Positions 7,542-17,240 are shown, numbered from the stretch's first letter. The stretch is DNA of 64,000 nt from Mesorhizobium sp. M2A.F.Ca.ET.046.03.2.1 (GCF_003952425.1 NZ_CP034449.1:4762001-4826000); one strand, 5' to 3'. Notes: generated by a model not told the origin, from the sequence alone. Made by a program: numbers and translations.

Positions 7542-9074
7542 ATGGCGCAAGCCGCAATTGAGCTCATAGGCATCAACAAGAGCTTTGGCGCGGTGCGCGC
7601 CAACCGCGACATCAACCTGGAGGTCGCGCGCGGCACCATCCACGGCATTGTCGGCGAGAACGGCGCCGGCAAGTCGACGCTGATGTCGATCCTCTACGGC
7701 TTCTACCAGGCCGACAGCGGCGAAATCCGCGTCGGCGGCAAGCCTGTTTCGATCCACACCTCCAACGATGCCATCGCGCTCGGCATCGGCATGGTCCACC
7801 AGCATTTCATGCTGGTCGACAATTTCACGGTGCTGGAAAACGTCATCCTCGGTGCCGAAAGCGATGCGCTGCTGAAGAGCAGCATAACCAAGGCGCGCTC
7901 GGAGCTTGACCGACTGGAACGCGAATACGGCCTCGAGGTCGATCCCGACGCCGTCATCGAGGAGCTGCCGGTCGGCCTGCAGCAGCGCGTCGAGATCCTC
8001 AAGGCGCTCTATCGCGGCGCCGAGATCCTGATCCTCGACGAGCCGACGGGCGTGTTGACGCCGGCCGAGGCCGACCACCTCTTCCGCATCCTCAAGCAAT
8101 TGAAGGACCAGGGCAAAACGATCGTGCTCATCACGCACAAGCTGCGCGAGATCATGGCGATCACCGACACGGTTTCGGTCATGCGCCAGGGAACGATGGT
8201 CGCGACCAGGACGACAAAGGAAACCACGGTCGGCGAATTGGCCGAGCTGATGGTCGGCCGGCGCGTGCTGCTCAGGGTCGAGAAGGGCCAGTCGGAAGCC
8301 GGCGCGGTGAAACTGTCGGTGAAGAACCTGACGGTGAAGGACCAGCGCGGCGTCACCATGGTCGACGACGTTTCGTTTGACGTGCGCGGCGGCGAGATCG
8401 TCGGAATTGCCGGCGTTGCCGGCAACGGCCAGTCCGAGCTGCTGGAGGCGATTTCCGGCATCAGGCATGCGGTCTCCGGCGAGGTGATGCTCGACGGCAA
8501 GCCGATCGACCTCACCGGCAAGGCCGATCCCGGCGAATTGCGCGACCGCGGGCTGGCCCATGTGCCGGAGGACCGCCACCATGTCGGGCTGGTGCTCGCT
8601 TTCGAGGAAAACGAGAATTCCATCCTCGGCTATCACGATGACGAGCGCTATCTGAAGGGGCCGTTCCTCGACGTCGATGTCATCATGGCCGACGCCAAGG
8701 ACAAGATCGAGAAATACGACATCCGCCCCGCCAATCCGCGGCTGAAGACGGCCAATTTCTCCGGTGGCAACCAGCAGAAGATCGTGCTGGCCAGGGAAAT
8801 GGAACAGGACCCCGGCGTGCTGATCGTCGGCCAGCCTACGCGCGGCGTCGATGTCGGCGCCATCGAATTCATCCACAAGCGGCTGATCGCCATGCGCGAC
8901 CAGGGCAAGGCCGTGCTGGTGGTGTCGGTCGAGCTCGACGAGATCCGCTCGCTTTCCGACCGCATCCTGGTGATGTTCGCCGGCCGTGTCGTCGGCGAGC
9001 GCGGCCCCGAGGCGACCGAAGGCGAACTCGGCTTGCTGATGGCCGGCGTCGAGCACCAGGAGGCCGCCGAATGA
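7542..9074 (+). CDS. BMP-type nucleoside ABC transporter ATP-binding protein (two ABC domains)
   Basis: 510 residues in two tandem ABC domains, as in RbsA/MglA-like importers. Domain 1 (about 5-245) has Walker A GENGAGKST (38-46), a degenerate signature (LPVGLQQRVEI) and Walker B LILDEPT. Domain 2 (about 255-500) has a degenerate P-loop (GVAGNGQSEL), a clear signature SGGNQQK and a Walker B region VGQPTRGVDVG. It energises uptake of nucleosides delivered by the BMP binding protein. The stop codon overlaps the next permease start (ATGA), and the whole run to deoA is one probable operon. Confidence 0.95.
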   Translation: MAQAAIELIGINKSFGAVRANRDINLEVARGTIHGIVGENGAGKSTLMSILYGFYQADSGEIRVGGKPVSIHTSNDAIALGIGMVHQHFMLVDNFTVLENVILGAESDALLKSSITKARSELDRLEREYGLEVDPDAVIEELPVGLQQRVEILKALYRGAEILILDEPTGVLTPAEADHLFRILKQLKDQGKTIVLITHKLREIMAITDTVSVMRQGTMVATRTTKETTVGELAELMVGRRVLLRVEKGQSEAGAVKLSVKNLTVKDQRGVTMVDDVSFDVRGGEIVGIAGVAGNGQSELLEAISGIRHAVSGEVMLDGKPIDLTGKADPGELRDRGLAHVPEDRHHVGLVLAFEENENSILGYHDDERYLKGPFLDVDVIMADAKDKIEKYDIRPANPRLKTANFSGGNQQKIVLAREMEQDPGVLIVGQPTRGVDVGAIEFIHKRLIAMRDQGKAVLVVSVELDEIRSLSDRILVMFAGRVVGERGPEATEGELGLLMAGVEHQEAAE

Positions 9075-10210
9075 GCACGCCCTATGCCAAGCTGCCGGCC
9101 TGGGCCGATTACGGGCTGATCCCGCTGATCAACCTGTCGGTCGCCTTCATCGTCGCCGGTTTCGTCGTCATGCTGGTTGGCGAGAACCCGTTCCGCGCTG
9201 CCGTCATCCTCGTCGAAGGCGCCTTCGGCAGGGGCACGGGCATCGCCTTCACGCTCTTCTATGCCACCACCTTCATCTTCACCGGACTGTCGGTGGCGGT
9301 GGCGGCGCATTGCAGCCTGTTCAATATCGGCACCGAGGGCCAGGCCTATATAGGCGGCCTGGGCATCGCGCTCGTTTGCCTGAGCCTCGACAGCGTGATG
9401 CCCTGGTGGGTGATCTTTCCGATCGCGATCGTGGCCGCCGCTGCGTTCGGCGCGCTTTGGGGCCTGATCCCGGCCTATCTGCAGGCCAAGCGCGGCTCGC
9501 ACATCGTCATCACCACCATCATGTTCAACTTCATCGCGGCCTCGGTGATGGTCTATCTCTTGGTCGGCGCGCTGAAGCCGGCCGGCTCGCAGGCGCCGCA
9601 GACGCGCAATTTCCTTGCCGGGGCGGAACTGCCGAAACTCAACTGGGTGATTGAATTGTTCGGCGCCAAGATCCGCTCGGCGCCGCTCAACATCTGCTTC
9701 CTGCTGGCTCTGGTCATGGCCTTCCTGGTCTGGCTGCTGATCTGGCGCACCAGGCTCGGCTATGAGATGCGCACCTATGGCCACAGCCCGAAGGCGGCGC
9801 GCTATGCCGGCATTTCGGAAACCCGCATCATCATCACGGCGATGATGATCTCAGGCGCGCTGGCCGGCATGATGGCGCTCAACCCCGTCATGGGCGACCA
9901 GCACAATGTCGCGATCGATTTCGTGTCCGGCGCCGGCTATGTCGGCATCGCGGTGGCGCTGATGGGCCGGCTGCATCCGGTCGGCATCGTGCTGGCGGCG
10001 ATCCTGTTCGGCATGCTCTACCAGGGCGGCGCCGAGCTTGCCTTCGAGATGCCGGCGATCAGCCGCGACATGATCGTCATCATCCAGGGCCTTGTCATCC
10101 TGTTTGCCGGCGCGCTGGAGCATATGTTCAGGCCTTACATCCAGGCGCTTTTTGCCTCGGTCAGTCCGAAGTCGGTCGGCATGCAGGCGGTCAAGGGGAC
10201 AGGGGCCTGA
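9071..10210 (+). CDS. BMP-type nucleoside ABC transporter permease 1
   Basis: 379 residues, an inner-membrane permease of the branched-chain/ribose/BMP superfamily (BPD_transp_2), with about ten hydrophobic segments. The conserved loop reads FNIGTEGQAYIGGL, and the EAA-like region is around RLGYEMRTYGHSPKAARYAGI, typical of the YufP/NupP-like subunit. It overlaps the ATPase gene by 4 bp and is followed after 1 bp by the second permease, indicating translational coupling. Partners: the double ATPase upstream and the BMP binding protein at 5550-6539. Confidence 0.93.
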   Translation: MSTPYAKLPAWADYGLIPLINLSVAFIVAGFVVMLVGENPFRAAVILVEGAFGRGTGIAFTLFYATTFIFTGLSVAVAAHCSLFNIGTEGQAYIGGLGIALVCLSLDSVMPWWVIFPIAIVAAAAFGALWGLIPAYLQAKRGSHIVITTIMFNFIAASVMVYLLVGALKPAGSQAPQTRNFLAGAELPKLNWVIELFGAKIRSAPLNICFLLALVMAFLVWLLIWRTRLGYEMRTYGHSPKAARYAGISETRIIITAMMISGALAGMMALNPVMGDQHNVAIDFVSGAGYVGIAVALMGRLHPVGIVLAAILFGMLYQGGAELAFEMPAISRDMIVIIQGLVILFAGALEHMFRPYIQALFASVSPKSVGMQAVKGTGA

Positions 10211-10211
10211 G

Positions 10212-11183
10212 ATGGATATGTTCAACGCAATCGTCCAGGTGCTGGACTCGACCATCCGCCTTTCTGTGCCGCTGCTGCTCGCCTGCCTGGCTGGCCTCTA
10301 TTCGGAACGGGCCGGCATCTTCGACATCGGGCTGGAAGGCAAGATGCTGGTCGGCGCCTTTGCCGGGGCGTCGGCCGCCGCGGTCTTCCACTCGGCCCTG
10401 ATCGGCCTCGGCACGGCAATCCTGATCTCGGTCGCTTTTGCCCTGGTGCACGGCTTCGCCTCGATCACCCATCGCGGCAACCAGATCGTGTCCGGGGTGG
10501 CGATAAATTTCATCGCCGCCGGATCGACCATCATCCTCGGCCAGGCTTGGTTCCAGCAGGGCGGGCGCACGCCGGCGCTGCAGCCGGGCGAACGCTTCGA
10601 GGCGATCATCTGGCCCGGCGCCGAGGCGATCAGGGATGTGCCGATCATCGGCCCGATCTATGCCGAGCTGATCTCAGGCCACTCGATCCTGGTCTATTTC
10701 GCCTTCGCCATGGTGCCGTTCACCTGGTGGGTGCTGTTTCGCACCCGCTTTGGGCTCAGGATGCGCGCCGTGGGTGAGAACCCGGCTGCCGTCGACACCG
10801 CCGGCATTTCGGTCCCCTGGCTGCGCTATCGCGCGCTGATCTGCACCGGCATCCTGACCGGGGTCGCCGGCGCCTACCTGTCGATGGTCCAGAATGGCGG
10901 CTTCGTGAAGGACATGACGGCGGGCAAGGGCTATATCGCGCTGGCCGCGCTGATCTTCGCCAAGTGGAAGCCGGTCAACGCCATGTTCGCCTGCCTGCTG
11001 TTCGGCTTCCTCGACGCGGCCTCGATCCGCCTGCAGGGGTCGCCGCTTCCCCTTGTCGGCAAGGTGCCGGCGCAGTTCATGCAGGCGCTGCCCTATGTGC
11101 TGACCGTCATCCTGTTGGCTGGCTTCATTGGCAAGGCCATACCGCCGCGCGCCGGTGGTGTGCCCTATGTCAAGGAACGCTGA
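10212..11183 (+). CDS. BMP-type nucleoside ABC transporter permease 2
   Basis: 323 residues, the second membrane subunit (YufQ/NupQ-like). Motifs are ERAGIFDIGLEGKML in the first third and FGLRMRAVGENPAAVDTAGI as the coupling loop. It starts 1 bp after the first permease stops. Its own stop codon lies inside the first unit of a 15-bp tandem repeat (11176-11220), so the frame ends at three successive in-frame TGA codons. Confidence 0.93.
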   Translation: MDMFNAIVQVLDSTIRLSVPLLLACLAGLYSERAGIFDIGLEGKMLVGAFAGASAAAVFHSALIGLGTAILISVAFALVHGFASITHRGNQIVSGVAINFIAAGSTIILGQAWFQQGGRTPALQPGERFEAIIWPGAEAIRDVPIIGPIYAELISGHSILVYFAFAMVPFTWWVLFRTRFGLRMRAVGENPAAVDTAGISVPWLRYRALICTGILTGVAGAYLSMVQNGGFVKDMTAGKGYIALAALIFAKWKPVNAMFACLLFGFLDAASIRLQGSPLPLVGKVPAQFMQALPYVLTVILLAGFIGKAIPPRAGGVPYVKER

Positions 11184-11220
11184 GGTCGGGAACACTGAGG
11201 TCGGGAACGCTGAGGCTGGA
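11176..11220. repeat. 15-bp tandem repeat x3 that includes a stop codon
   Basis: Units at 11176-11190 (AACGCTGAGGTCGGG), 11191-11205 (one mismatch) and 11206-11220 (three mismatches). The first unit contains the last two codons and TGA of the upstream permease gene, so two more in-frame TGA codons follow. The repeat fills part of the gap before cdd. Confidence 0.85.
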
Positions 11221-11271
11221 TTTTCGTTCGGCGACCGGCATTTGAACAAGATCGTGGGAGAGAAGAACCGG

Positions 11272-11664
11272 ATGTCGCATGATCTGTTCGAGGCGGCGAA
11301 GACGGCGATGGCCAAGGCCTATGCGCCCTATTCGAAATTCCCGGTGGGCGCCGCGCTTCGCACCGAGGACGGGCGTGTCTTCACCGGCGCCAATATCGAG
11401 GTGGCGTCCTATCCGGAAGGATGGTGCGCCGAGACGACCGCGCTCGGCCATTACATCATGGGCGGCGGCGGCAGGATCGTCGAGATCGCCGTGATCGCCG
11501 AACGCATGGCCAAATGCTCGCCCTGCGGCGGCTGCCGGCAGCGGCTGGCGGAATTCTGCCGGCCGGACACGAAGCTCTATCTCTGCGACAACACCGGCGT
11601 GGCCGAGACGGTCACCATGGGCGAGATGCTGCCTTACGGCTTCAGGGGCGATATCTTGAAATGA
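11272..11664 (+). CDS. cdd: Cytidine deaminase
   Basis: 130 residues, the small tetrameric type. It deaminates cytidine and deoxycytidine to uridine and deoxyuridine. Zinc and catalytic motifs are CAE (in EGWCAETTAL) and PCGGCRQ; the substrate-side segment PYSKFPVGAAL is also present. The start at 11272 has GGAG/AGAAG upstream. It overlaps the next gene by ATGA. In the operon it acts on nucleosides brought in by the transporter encoded just upstream. Confidence 0.95.
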   Translation: MSHDLFEAAKTAMAKAYAPYSKFPVGAALRTEDGRVFTGANIEVASYPEGWCAETTALGHYIMGGGGRIVEIAVIAERMAKCSPCGGCRQRLAEFCRPDTKLYLCDNTGVAETVTMGEMLPYGFRGDILK

Positions 11665-12464
11665 AGGAAGCGCTGGATCATCTGGTCGAGAAGCTGGACG
11701 GGCTGGCGCCCAAGGCGGCGCTTGTGCTGGGCTCGGGCCTTGGCGGGCTGGTCGACCAGGTCAAGGATGCCAGGCGCGTCTCCTATGCGGAGTTGCCGGG
11801 CTTCCCGCGCAGCGGTGTTTCAGGCCATGCCGGCGAGGTGGTTGCCGGGCATTTCGCCGGCACGCCGGTGCTGATGCTGTCCGGCCGCGCGCATTATTAC
11901 GAGCATGGCAACGCCGCCGCGATGCGCCCGGCACTGGAGGTGCTCGCCGGCATCGGCATCTCGCATCTGATCCTCACCAACGCCGCCGGCTCGGTCGATC
12001 CCGAGATGGGACCGGGCTCGGTGATGCTGATCACCGACCACATCAATTTTTCCGGCTCCAATCCGCTGATCGGCGAGCCGAGCGACCGCCGTTTCGTCGG
12101 CCTCACCGAGGCCTACGATGCCGGCCTGCGCGGCGCGATCGAAAGGGCGGCCAAGGCAACCGGCACGGCGCTGCACAAAGGCGTCTATATGTGGTTCTCC
12201 GGACCCTGCTTCGAAACGCCTGCCGAGATCCGCATGGCGCGCGTCATGGGCGCCAACGCCGTCGGCATGTCGACCGTGCCGGAGGTCATTCTCGCGCGTT
12301 TCCTCGGGCTCAAGGTTGCCGCCTGCTCGGTCATCACCAACCTGGCGGCCGGCATGACCGGAGCGGAACTCTCGCACCAGGAAACCAAGGACATGGCGCC
12401 GATCGGCGGCGCGCGGCTGGCGACGATCCTGCGGCGCGTCTTCCAGGGCGGCTTGCCCGACTGA
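11661..12464 (+). CDS. Purine nucleoside phosphorylase (trimeric PNP family)
   Basis: 267 residues. It splits inosine, guanosine and related nucleosides with phosphate to base plus (deoxy)ribose-1-phosphate. Family motifs: phosphate-site LGSGLGGL near the N-terminus, SGRAHYYEHG, TNAAGSV, the base-site block SGPCFETPAEIRM and GMSTVPEV. The MTAP relatives of this fold differ in the base-site block, so PNP (PunA/XapA type) is preferred. It overlaps cdd and deoA by a few bases on either side, indicating coupled translation. Confidence 0.92.
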   Translation: MKEALDHLVEKLDGLAPKAALVLGSGLGGLVDQVKDARRVSYAELPGFPRSGVSGHAGEVVAGHFAGTPVLMLSGRAHYYEHGNAAAMRPALEVLAGIGISHLILTNAAGSVDPEMGPGSVMLITDHINFSGSNPLIGEPSDRRFVGLTEAYDAGLRGAIERAAKATGTALHKGVYMWFSGPCFETPAEIRMARVMGANAVGMSTVPEVILARFLGLKVAACSVITNLAAGMTGAELSHQETKDMAPIGGARLATILRRVFQGGLPD

Positions 12465-13780
12465 TGCTGCCGCAGGAGATCATCCGCCGCAAGCGCGACG
12501 GCCACAGGCTCTCGTCCGACGAGATCGCGGCCTTCGTCGCGGGGCTGACGGCCGGCACCATCTCCGAAGGCCAGGTCGGCGCTTTCGCCATGGCCGTATT
12601 CCTCAACGGCATGAGCCGCGAGGAAGCGGTGGCGCTGACGATTGCCATGCGCGATTCCGGCGACGTGCTCGACTGGTCCGACCTGCCTGGCCCGGTCACC
12701 GACAAGCATTCGACGGGCGGCGTCGGCGACAATGTCTCGCTGATGCTGGCGCCGATCGTCGCCGCCTGCGGCGCCTATGTGCCGATGATCTCCGGCCGCG
12801 GCCTCGGCCACACCGGCGGCACGCTGGACAAGATGGATGCCATTCCCGGCTATGCCAGCCAGCCGGATTTACCGCTTTTCCGCAAGACGGTGCTCGAGAC
12901 CGGCTGCGCCATCATCGGCCAGACCGCCGATCTGGCGCCCGCCGACCGCAGGCTCTACGCGATCCGCGATGTGACGGGAACGGTCGAATCCATACCGCTG
13001 ATCACCGCTTCGATCCTGTCGAAGAAGCTTGCCGCGGGCCTGGGCTCGCTGGTGCTCGACGTCAAGCTCGGCAACGGCGCCTTCATGGAAAAGTCGCGCG
13101 ATGCGGTGGCCCTGGCGAACAGCCTGGTGGAGGTCGCCAACGGCGCCGGCCTGAACGCATCGGCGCTGGTGACGGGCATGAACGAACCGCTGGCCTCCGT
13201 GGCCGGCAACGCGGTCGAGGTGAAGAATGCCGTCGACTTCCTCACCGGTCGTTTTCGCGACAAGCGTCTGGAGGACGTGACGCTGACGTTGGCGGCCGAG
13301 ATGCTGCAGTCGGCGGGGCTGGTTTCGTCGCAGCAGGATGGCCTCAGGCGTGCGACCGAAGCGCTCGCCGGCGGCCGGGCGGCTGCCGTCTTCGCGCGGA
13401 TGGTGTCCGTGCTTGGCGGCCCAGGCGATTTTATCGAGAACGCTGAAAAATATCTGCCGAAGGCGCAGGTCGAACTGGCGGTGAAAGCGGAACAGGCCGG
13501 CTTTGTGACCGGCATCGCCACGCGCGATATCGGGCTTGCCGTCGTGACGCTTGGCGGCGGGCGTTCCCATCCGGACGACAGGATCGATCATGCGGTCGGT
13601 TTGACCCGGCTGTTGCCGGTCGGCGCGGAGTTGCGCGCGGGGGAGGCGCTGGCGCTGGTCCATGCCCGTACCGACGCGGAGGCGGAGACAGCAGCGGCGG
13701 CGGTGAGAGCCGCTTACACGATCGGCAGTTCCAAGCCGCCCGCCGAGAAGACCGTGCTCAGGCGGATATTGGCTCGATAA
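12464..13780 (+). CDS. deoA: Thymidine phosphorylase
   Basis: 438 residues, the usual length for the bacterial enzyme. It converts thymidine and deoxyuridine to base plus deoxyribose-1-phosphate. The family signature is clear: the phosphate-binding block KHSTGGVGD and SGRGLGHTGGTLDK, then the helical N-domain partner region and the C-terminal alpha/beta domain. Start ATG at 12464 overlaps the preceding stop (TGATG). Last gene of the transporter-salvage operon; its stop codon lies inside a very long terminator hairpin. Confidence 0.95.
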   Translation: MLPQEIIRRKRDGHRLSSDEIAAFVAGLTAGTISEGQVGAFAMAVFLNGMSREEAVALTIAMRDSGDVLDWSDLPGPVTDKHSTGGVGDNVSLMLAPIVAACGAYVPMISGRGLGHTGGTLDKMDAIPGYASQPDLPLFRKTVLETGCAIIGQTADLAPADRRLYAIRDVTGTVESIPLITASILSKKLAAGLGSLVLDVKLGNGAFMEKSRDAVALANSLVEVANGAGLNASALVTGMNEPLASVAGNAVEVKNAVDFLTGRFRDKRLEDVTLTLAAEMLQSAGLVSSQQDGLRRATEALAGGRAAAVFARMVSVLGGPGDFIENAEKYLPKAQVELAVKAEQAGFVTGIATRDIGLAVVTLGGGRSHPDDRIDHAVGLTRLLPVGAELRAGEALALVHARTDAEAETAAAAVRAAYTIGSSKPPAEKTVLRRILAR

Positions 13781-13830
13781 AGCAGGTCACCGTTTCGCGG
13801 AAACGGTGACCTGCTTTATCTGTTTTGTTT
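13776..13830 (+). terminator. Long-stem terminator overlapping the deoA stop codon
   Basis: A perfect 21-bp stem (13776-13796 with 13800-13820), loop GCG, followed by a T-rich tail (TGTTTTGTTTT). The deoA stop codon TAA (13778-13780) is inside the left arm. Because the neighbour is convergent and the hairpin is symmetric it may also stop transcripts from the minus strand. Confidence 0.9.
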
Positions 13831-13834
13831 TGAC

Positions 13835-13878
13835 GCAATTCCGGACGGAAAACCGCTGCACACTTTTCCTGGAATTGC
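13835..13878. repeat. AAAACCGC/CACTTTT palindromic repeat (standard form)
   Basis: 44 bp: outer arms GCAATTCC/GGAATTGC, inner arms GGAAAA/TTTTCC, loop CCGCTGCACAC. It lies between the deoA terminator and the 3' end of the aspartic protease gene. Confidence 0.9.
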
Positions 13879-13889
13879 TTATGACACAC

Positions 13890-14456
13890 TTACTGGACAA
13901 GCAGCAGCGCGCCGTCTTGGACCTGGTATTTCTGCAACCGCTGCAGGAAGCTCATGCCGATGAGGTTGGTCTGCAGCGCCCGGTCGTCGAGCACCATCGC
14001 CTGGACGTTGTCGACCGAGATCTTGCCAATCTGCAGGTGGTCGACTGTCACAACAGCGGCCTTGATCGCCCCATTGGCGGTGTTCGCCTGTTGATTGAAA
14101 TCTGACGGGTTGAGCGAGATGCCGATCCTGCGCGCGGTCGAGGCGTTGATGGCGACCAGTGTCGCGCCGGTGTCGATCATGCCATCGATCTGCCGGCCGT
14201 TGAGCTTGAACTGGGATGTGAAATGGCCGCGGGCATCGGCATTGACCAGAACCTGCCGGCCGAGCGGCAACGGCGCCGCTGGCTTGCTCGGCACCGAAGC
14301 GAGGTTGACTTGGGGCTCGGCCTTCGGCGCCGCCGGCCGCGCGGCATCGGTCGATTTGAGCAGTCCGTCCACCAGATGCGGATTGGCCTGAAAGACGATC
14401 GGAATCGAGGCCGAGGTTCCGGCAAAAATACCGAGGATGAGAAGCTTGCGCAGCAT
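13890..14456 (-). CDS. Retropepsin-like clan AA aspartic protease, single-pass membrane protein
   Basis: 188 residues from the ATG at 14456 (an in-frame start 8 codons earlier is possible but lies before the signal-anchor). The N-terminal hydrophobic segment (about 3-22) targets the protein to the membrane or periplasm; a Pro/Ala-rich linker follows. The protease domain covers about 75-188, with the single DTGA active-site motif (MIDTGATLVAIN) and a C-terminal GMSFLQRL, typical of the TIGR02281/retropepsin-like family that dimerises to form one active site. Substrate unknown. It is convergent with deoA. Confidence 0.88.
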   Translation of the reverse strand: MLRKLLILGIFAGTSASIPIVFQANPHLVDGLLKSTDAARPAAPKAEPQVNLASVPSKPAAPLPLGRQVLVNADARGHFTSQFKLNGRQIDGMIDTGATLVAINASTARRIGISLNPSDFNQQANTANGAIKAAVVTVDHLQIGKISVDNVQAMVLDDRALQTNLIGMSFLQRLQKYQVQDGALLLVQ

Positions 14457-14562
14457 GGATGCCCCTTGGATCAAGGCCACATCCTAACGCTGGCATGGTG
14501 TTTGCCGCTTTAATGTGCGCCGGAACCGCGCGGTTGTGTAAACGCGCGGTAAACGGATGCGC

Positions 14563-15192
14563 TCACTTTGTCCCGTACATGCGATCGCCGGCGTCGCCGA
14601 GGCCGGGCATGATATAGCCCTTGTCGTTCAGCTGGCGGTCGATCGAGGCGGTGAAGATCGGCACATCCGGATGCGCCTTGGTGAAGCGCTCGATGCCTTC
14701 GGGGGCGGCAAGCAGGCAGAGGAAGCGGATGTTGGTGGCGCCGCGTCCCTTCAGCTTGTCGATGGCGGCAATCGCCGAATTGGCGGTCGCCAGCATCGGA
14801 TCGACGACGATCACCAGGCGGTCGGCAAGGTCGCTCGGCGCCTTGAAGAAATATTCCACCGCTTCCAGGGTCTCATGGTCGCGGTAGAGGCCGATATGGG
14901 CGACGCGGGCGGCTGGCACCAGATCGAGCAGGCCCTCGAGCAGGCCATTGCCGGCGCGCAGCACCGAGGCGAAGACCAGTTTCTTGCCTTCCAGCGTCGG
15001 CGCCTCCATCTCCTCGATCGGCGTCTCGATCATGGTCGTGGTCAGCTCGAGATTACGGGTCACTTCATAGCCGAGCAGCAGCGAGATCTCGCGCAGCAGC
15101 CGCCGGAAGCCGGCCGTCGAGGTCTCCTTCTTGCGCATGATGGTCAGCTTGTGCTGGACAAGGGGGTGGTCGACGACGGTGACGCCCTGCAT
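14563..15192 (-). CDS. upp: Uracil phosphoribosyltransferase
   Basis: 209 residues, normal length. It makes UMP from uracil and PRPP. Visible motifs: [15 protein letters not shown] (dimer/uracil side), the PRPP loop in [15 protein letters not shown] and the C-terminal uracil-binding block [16 protein letters not shown]. The start has AGGAG 6 nt upstream. It is on the opposite strand to the nucleoside operon but completes the pathway: uracil released from imported uridine or deoxyuridine is captured as UMP. It shares its direction with add, 128 bp upstream. Confidence 0.97.
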   Translation of the reverse strand: MQGVTVVDHPLVQHKLTIMRKKETSTAGFRRLLREISLLLGYEVTRNLELTTTMIETPIEEMEAPTLEGKKLVFASVLRAGNGLLEGLLDLVPAARVAHIGLYRDHETLEAVEYFFKAPSDLADRLVIVVDPMLATANSAIAAIDKLKGRGATNIRFLCLLAAPEGIERFTKAHPDVPIFTASIDRQLNDKGYIMPGLGDAGDRMYGTK

Positions 15193-15320
15193 CGTGATCT
15201 CCTGAAATTCCGGCTGCTGGAAGCGACCCTAGCGACAATGCGCCGGCCAAGGAACCGCCCGGCGGCCATCCACCACAGCTTTTGCCTTAAATCCAGAAGA
15301 AGAACGAATCCAGCGGAGAG

Positions 15321-16349
15321 TTAGCGGCCGACGCCGTTGACACGGGCAAGCAGGGCGGCCTTGGTTTTCTTGTCCACGAAGGCTGCCTCGATGGCCGTCC
15401 GCGTCACGGCGGTAAGCGCCTTGTCGTCCATGCGGAAATGCTCGGCGGCGATATCGTATTCGCGCTTCAGCGAGGTCCAGAAATAGGGCGGGTCGTCGGA
15501 GTTGAGCGTCACCTTGCAGCCGGCGGCGCGCAGCGCCGGAAAGGGATGGTCGGCGAAGCTGTCGAAGACTTTCAGCGCGATGTTGGAGCCCGGGCAGCAT
15601 TCCAGCACCACGCCCTGGTCGGCGATGCGGCGGACGAGGTCGGGGTTCTCGATGGCGCGAACGCCATGGCCGATGCGGGCAGGGCGGATGTGGTCGAGGG
15701 CGGCCGCCACACTTTCCCAACCCATCAGCTCGCCGGCATGGATGGTGATGCCGAGGCCGGCTTCACGCGCGATCTCGAAGGCGCGCACATAGTCCTCGAA
15801 ATCGCCGATGCGCTCGTCGCCGGCGACGCCGAAACCGGTCACCAGCGGATGGCCGCAGCGCGCCGCGAAGCGTGCGGCCTGCTCGATCGCCTCGACTCCG
15901 ACATGGCGCACGCCGGTGACGATCATGCGGCCTTCGATCCCTGTCTTGGCCTTGGCGCGGGCCATGCCTTCGCCCAGCGCATCGGTATAGGCTTTTGGCG
16001 AGAGGCCAGCCTTCTTCGCATGGTCCGGCGAGGTGAAGACCTCGGAATAGATGGCACCGTCGCGAGCGAGGCTGGTCAGATAATAGTCGGCGAGGCGCGC
16101 ATAATCGTCTTCCGTGCGAAACAGGTCGGACGCGAAATCATAAGCGGCGAGAAAGGAGGTGAAATCGTGCCAGACGAAGGAGCCATCTTGGATATAGGGC
16201 GAAGGATCCTTGCCATATTTGCGGGCCTGGGCAACGACAAGCTCGGGGGCCGCCGCGCCTTCGATGTGGCAGTGCAGTTCGGCCTTCAAGATCATGCGGT
16301 CATTGCGCGCGGCATGCTGTTCTCGCACGGAATCTGGCCGGAAAATCAT
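15321..16349 (-). CDS. add: Adenosine (or adenine) deaminase family protein
   Basis: 342 residues from the ATG at 16349, which has GAAAGG 6 nt upstream; a later ATG at 16295 lacks a ribosome-binding site. Zinc amidohydrolase fold: HCH (ELHCHIEGA), HAGE, and SDDPPYF near the C-terminus, with a GHG block between. Adenosine deaminases of E. coli type usually have TDDP here, while adenine deaminases of this fold have SDDPxYF, so adenine or another amino-purine is a real alternative. Either role fits the nucleoside salvage neighbourhood. Divergent from ubiE. Confidence 0.85.
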   Translation of the reverse strand: MIFRPDSVREQHAARNDRMILKAELHCHIEGAAAPELVVAQARKYGKDPSPYIQDGSFVWHDFTSFLAAYDFASDLFRTEDDYARLADYYLTSLARDGAIYSEVFTSPDHAKKAGLSPKAYTDALGEGMARAKAKTGIEGRMIVTGVRHVGVEAIEQAARFAARCGHPLVTGFGVAGDERIGDFEDYVRAFEIAREAGLGITIHAGELMGWESVAAALDHIRPARIGHGVRAIENPDLVRRIADQGVVLECCPGSNIALKVFDSFADHPFPALRAAGCKVTLNSDDPPYFWTSLKREYDIAAEHFRMDDKALTAVTRTAIEAAFVDKKTKAALLARVNGVGR

Positions 16350-16463
16350 GCGGGACCTTTCTCGACCGGGTTTTGCAAGCGCGGCCGAAAACCGCGCCTT
16401 GGACAATAGCGTCGGCACCATCGATCGGCTATGGTCCCGCCGGTTTTATGACGGATCAAAATA

Positions 16464-17240
16464 ATGTCAGTTGAGAGAACCACGGCCGCGGGCGGCATGG
16501 AAACCTCCTATGGTTTCAGGAAGGTCGGGGCAGGCGAGAAGCAGCCCCTGGTCAACGACGTCTTCCATAAGGTGGCCAATCGATACGACCTGATGAACGA
16601 TCTGATGTCGGCCGGGTTGCATCGGTTGTGGAAGGACGCAATGGTCGCCTGGCTGAACCCGCCGAAACGGCCGGGCTGGAAGGTGCTCGATGTCGCCGGC
16701 GGCACCGGGGACATCGCCTTCAGGATCGTCGAGGCCAGCCATCGCCAGGCCCATGCCACCGTGCTCGACATCAACGGTTCAATGCTCTCCGTCGGCCGCG
16801 ACCGCGCCGAGAAGCAGGGGCTTGCGGCAAACACCGACTTCGTCGAGGCCAATGCCGAGGAATTGCCGTTCGAGAGCGAGACCTTCGACGCCTATACGAT
16901 CGCCTTCGGCATCCGCAACGTGCCGCGCATCGAGGTCGCCCTTGCCGAAGCCTATCGCGTGCTGAAGCGCGGCGGCCGGTTTCTGTGCCTTGAATTCTCG
17001 GAGGTCGAGATGCCGCTGCTCGACAAGGCCTATGAGGCCTGGTCGTTCAACGCGATCCCCAGGATCGGCAAGGCGGTGACCGGCGACGGCGAGCCCTATT
17101 CCTACCTCGTCGAATCCATCCGCAAGTTCCCCAACCAGCAGAATTTCGCGGCGATGATCGCCCGCGCCGGCTTCGATCGCGTCACCTTCCGCAACTATTC
17201 GGGCGGCATCGCCGCCCTTCATTCCGGCTGGAAGCTTTGA
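16464..17240 (+). CDS. ubiE: Ubiquinone/menaquinone biosynthesis C-methyltransferase
   Basis: 258 residues, a SAM-dependent class I methyltransferase that methylates the ring in ubiquinone synthesis. Motifs: [20 protein letters not shown] near residue 35, SAM motif [14 protein letters not shown] (around 75-87), and the UbiE signatures AFGIRNV and the C-terminal [15 protein letters not shown]. First gene of ubiE-ubiB-coaBC, the usual rhizobial order. Its stop codon is inside the first unit of a 15-bp tandem repeat. Confidence 0.96.
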   Translation: MSVERTTAAGGMETSYGFRKVGAGEKQPLVNDVFHKVANRYDLMNDLMSAGLHRLWKDAMVAWLNPPKRPGWKVLDVAGGTGDIAFRIVEASHRQAHATVLDINGSMLSVGRDRAEKQGLAANTDFVEANAEELPFESETFDAYTIAFGIRNVPRIEVALAEAYRVLKRGGRFLCLEFSEVEMPLLDKAYEAWSFNAIPRIGKAVTGDGEPYSYLVESIRKFPNQQNFAAMIARAGFDRVTFRNYSGGIAALHSGWKL

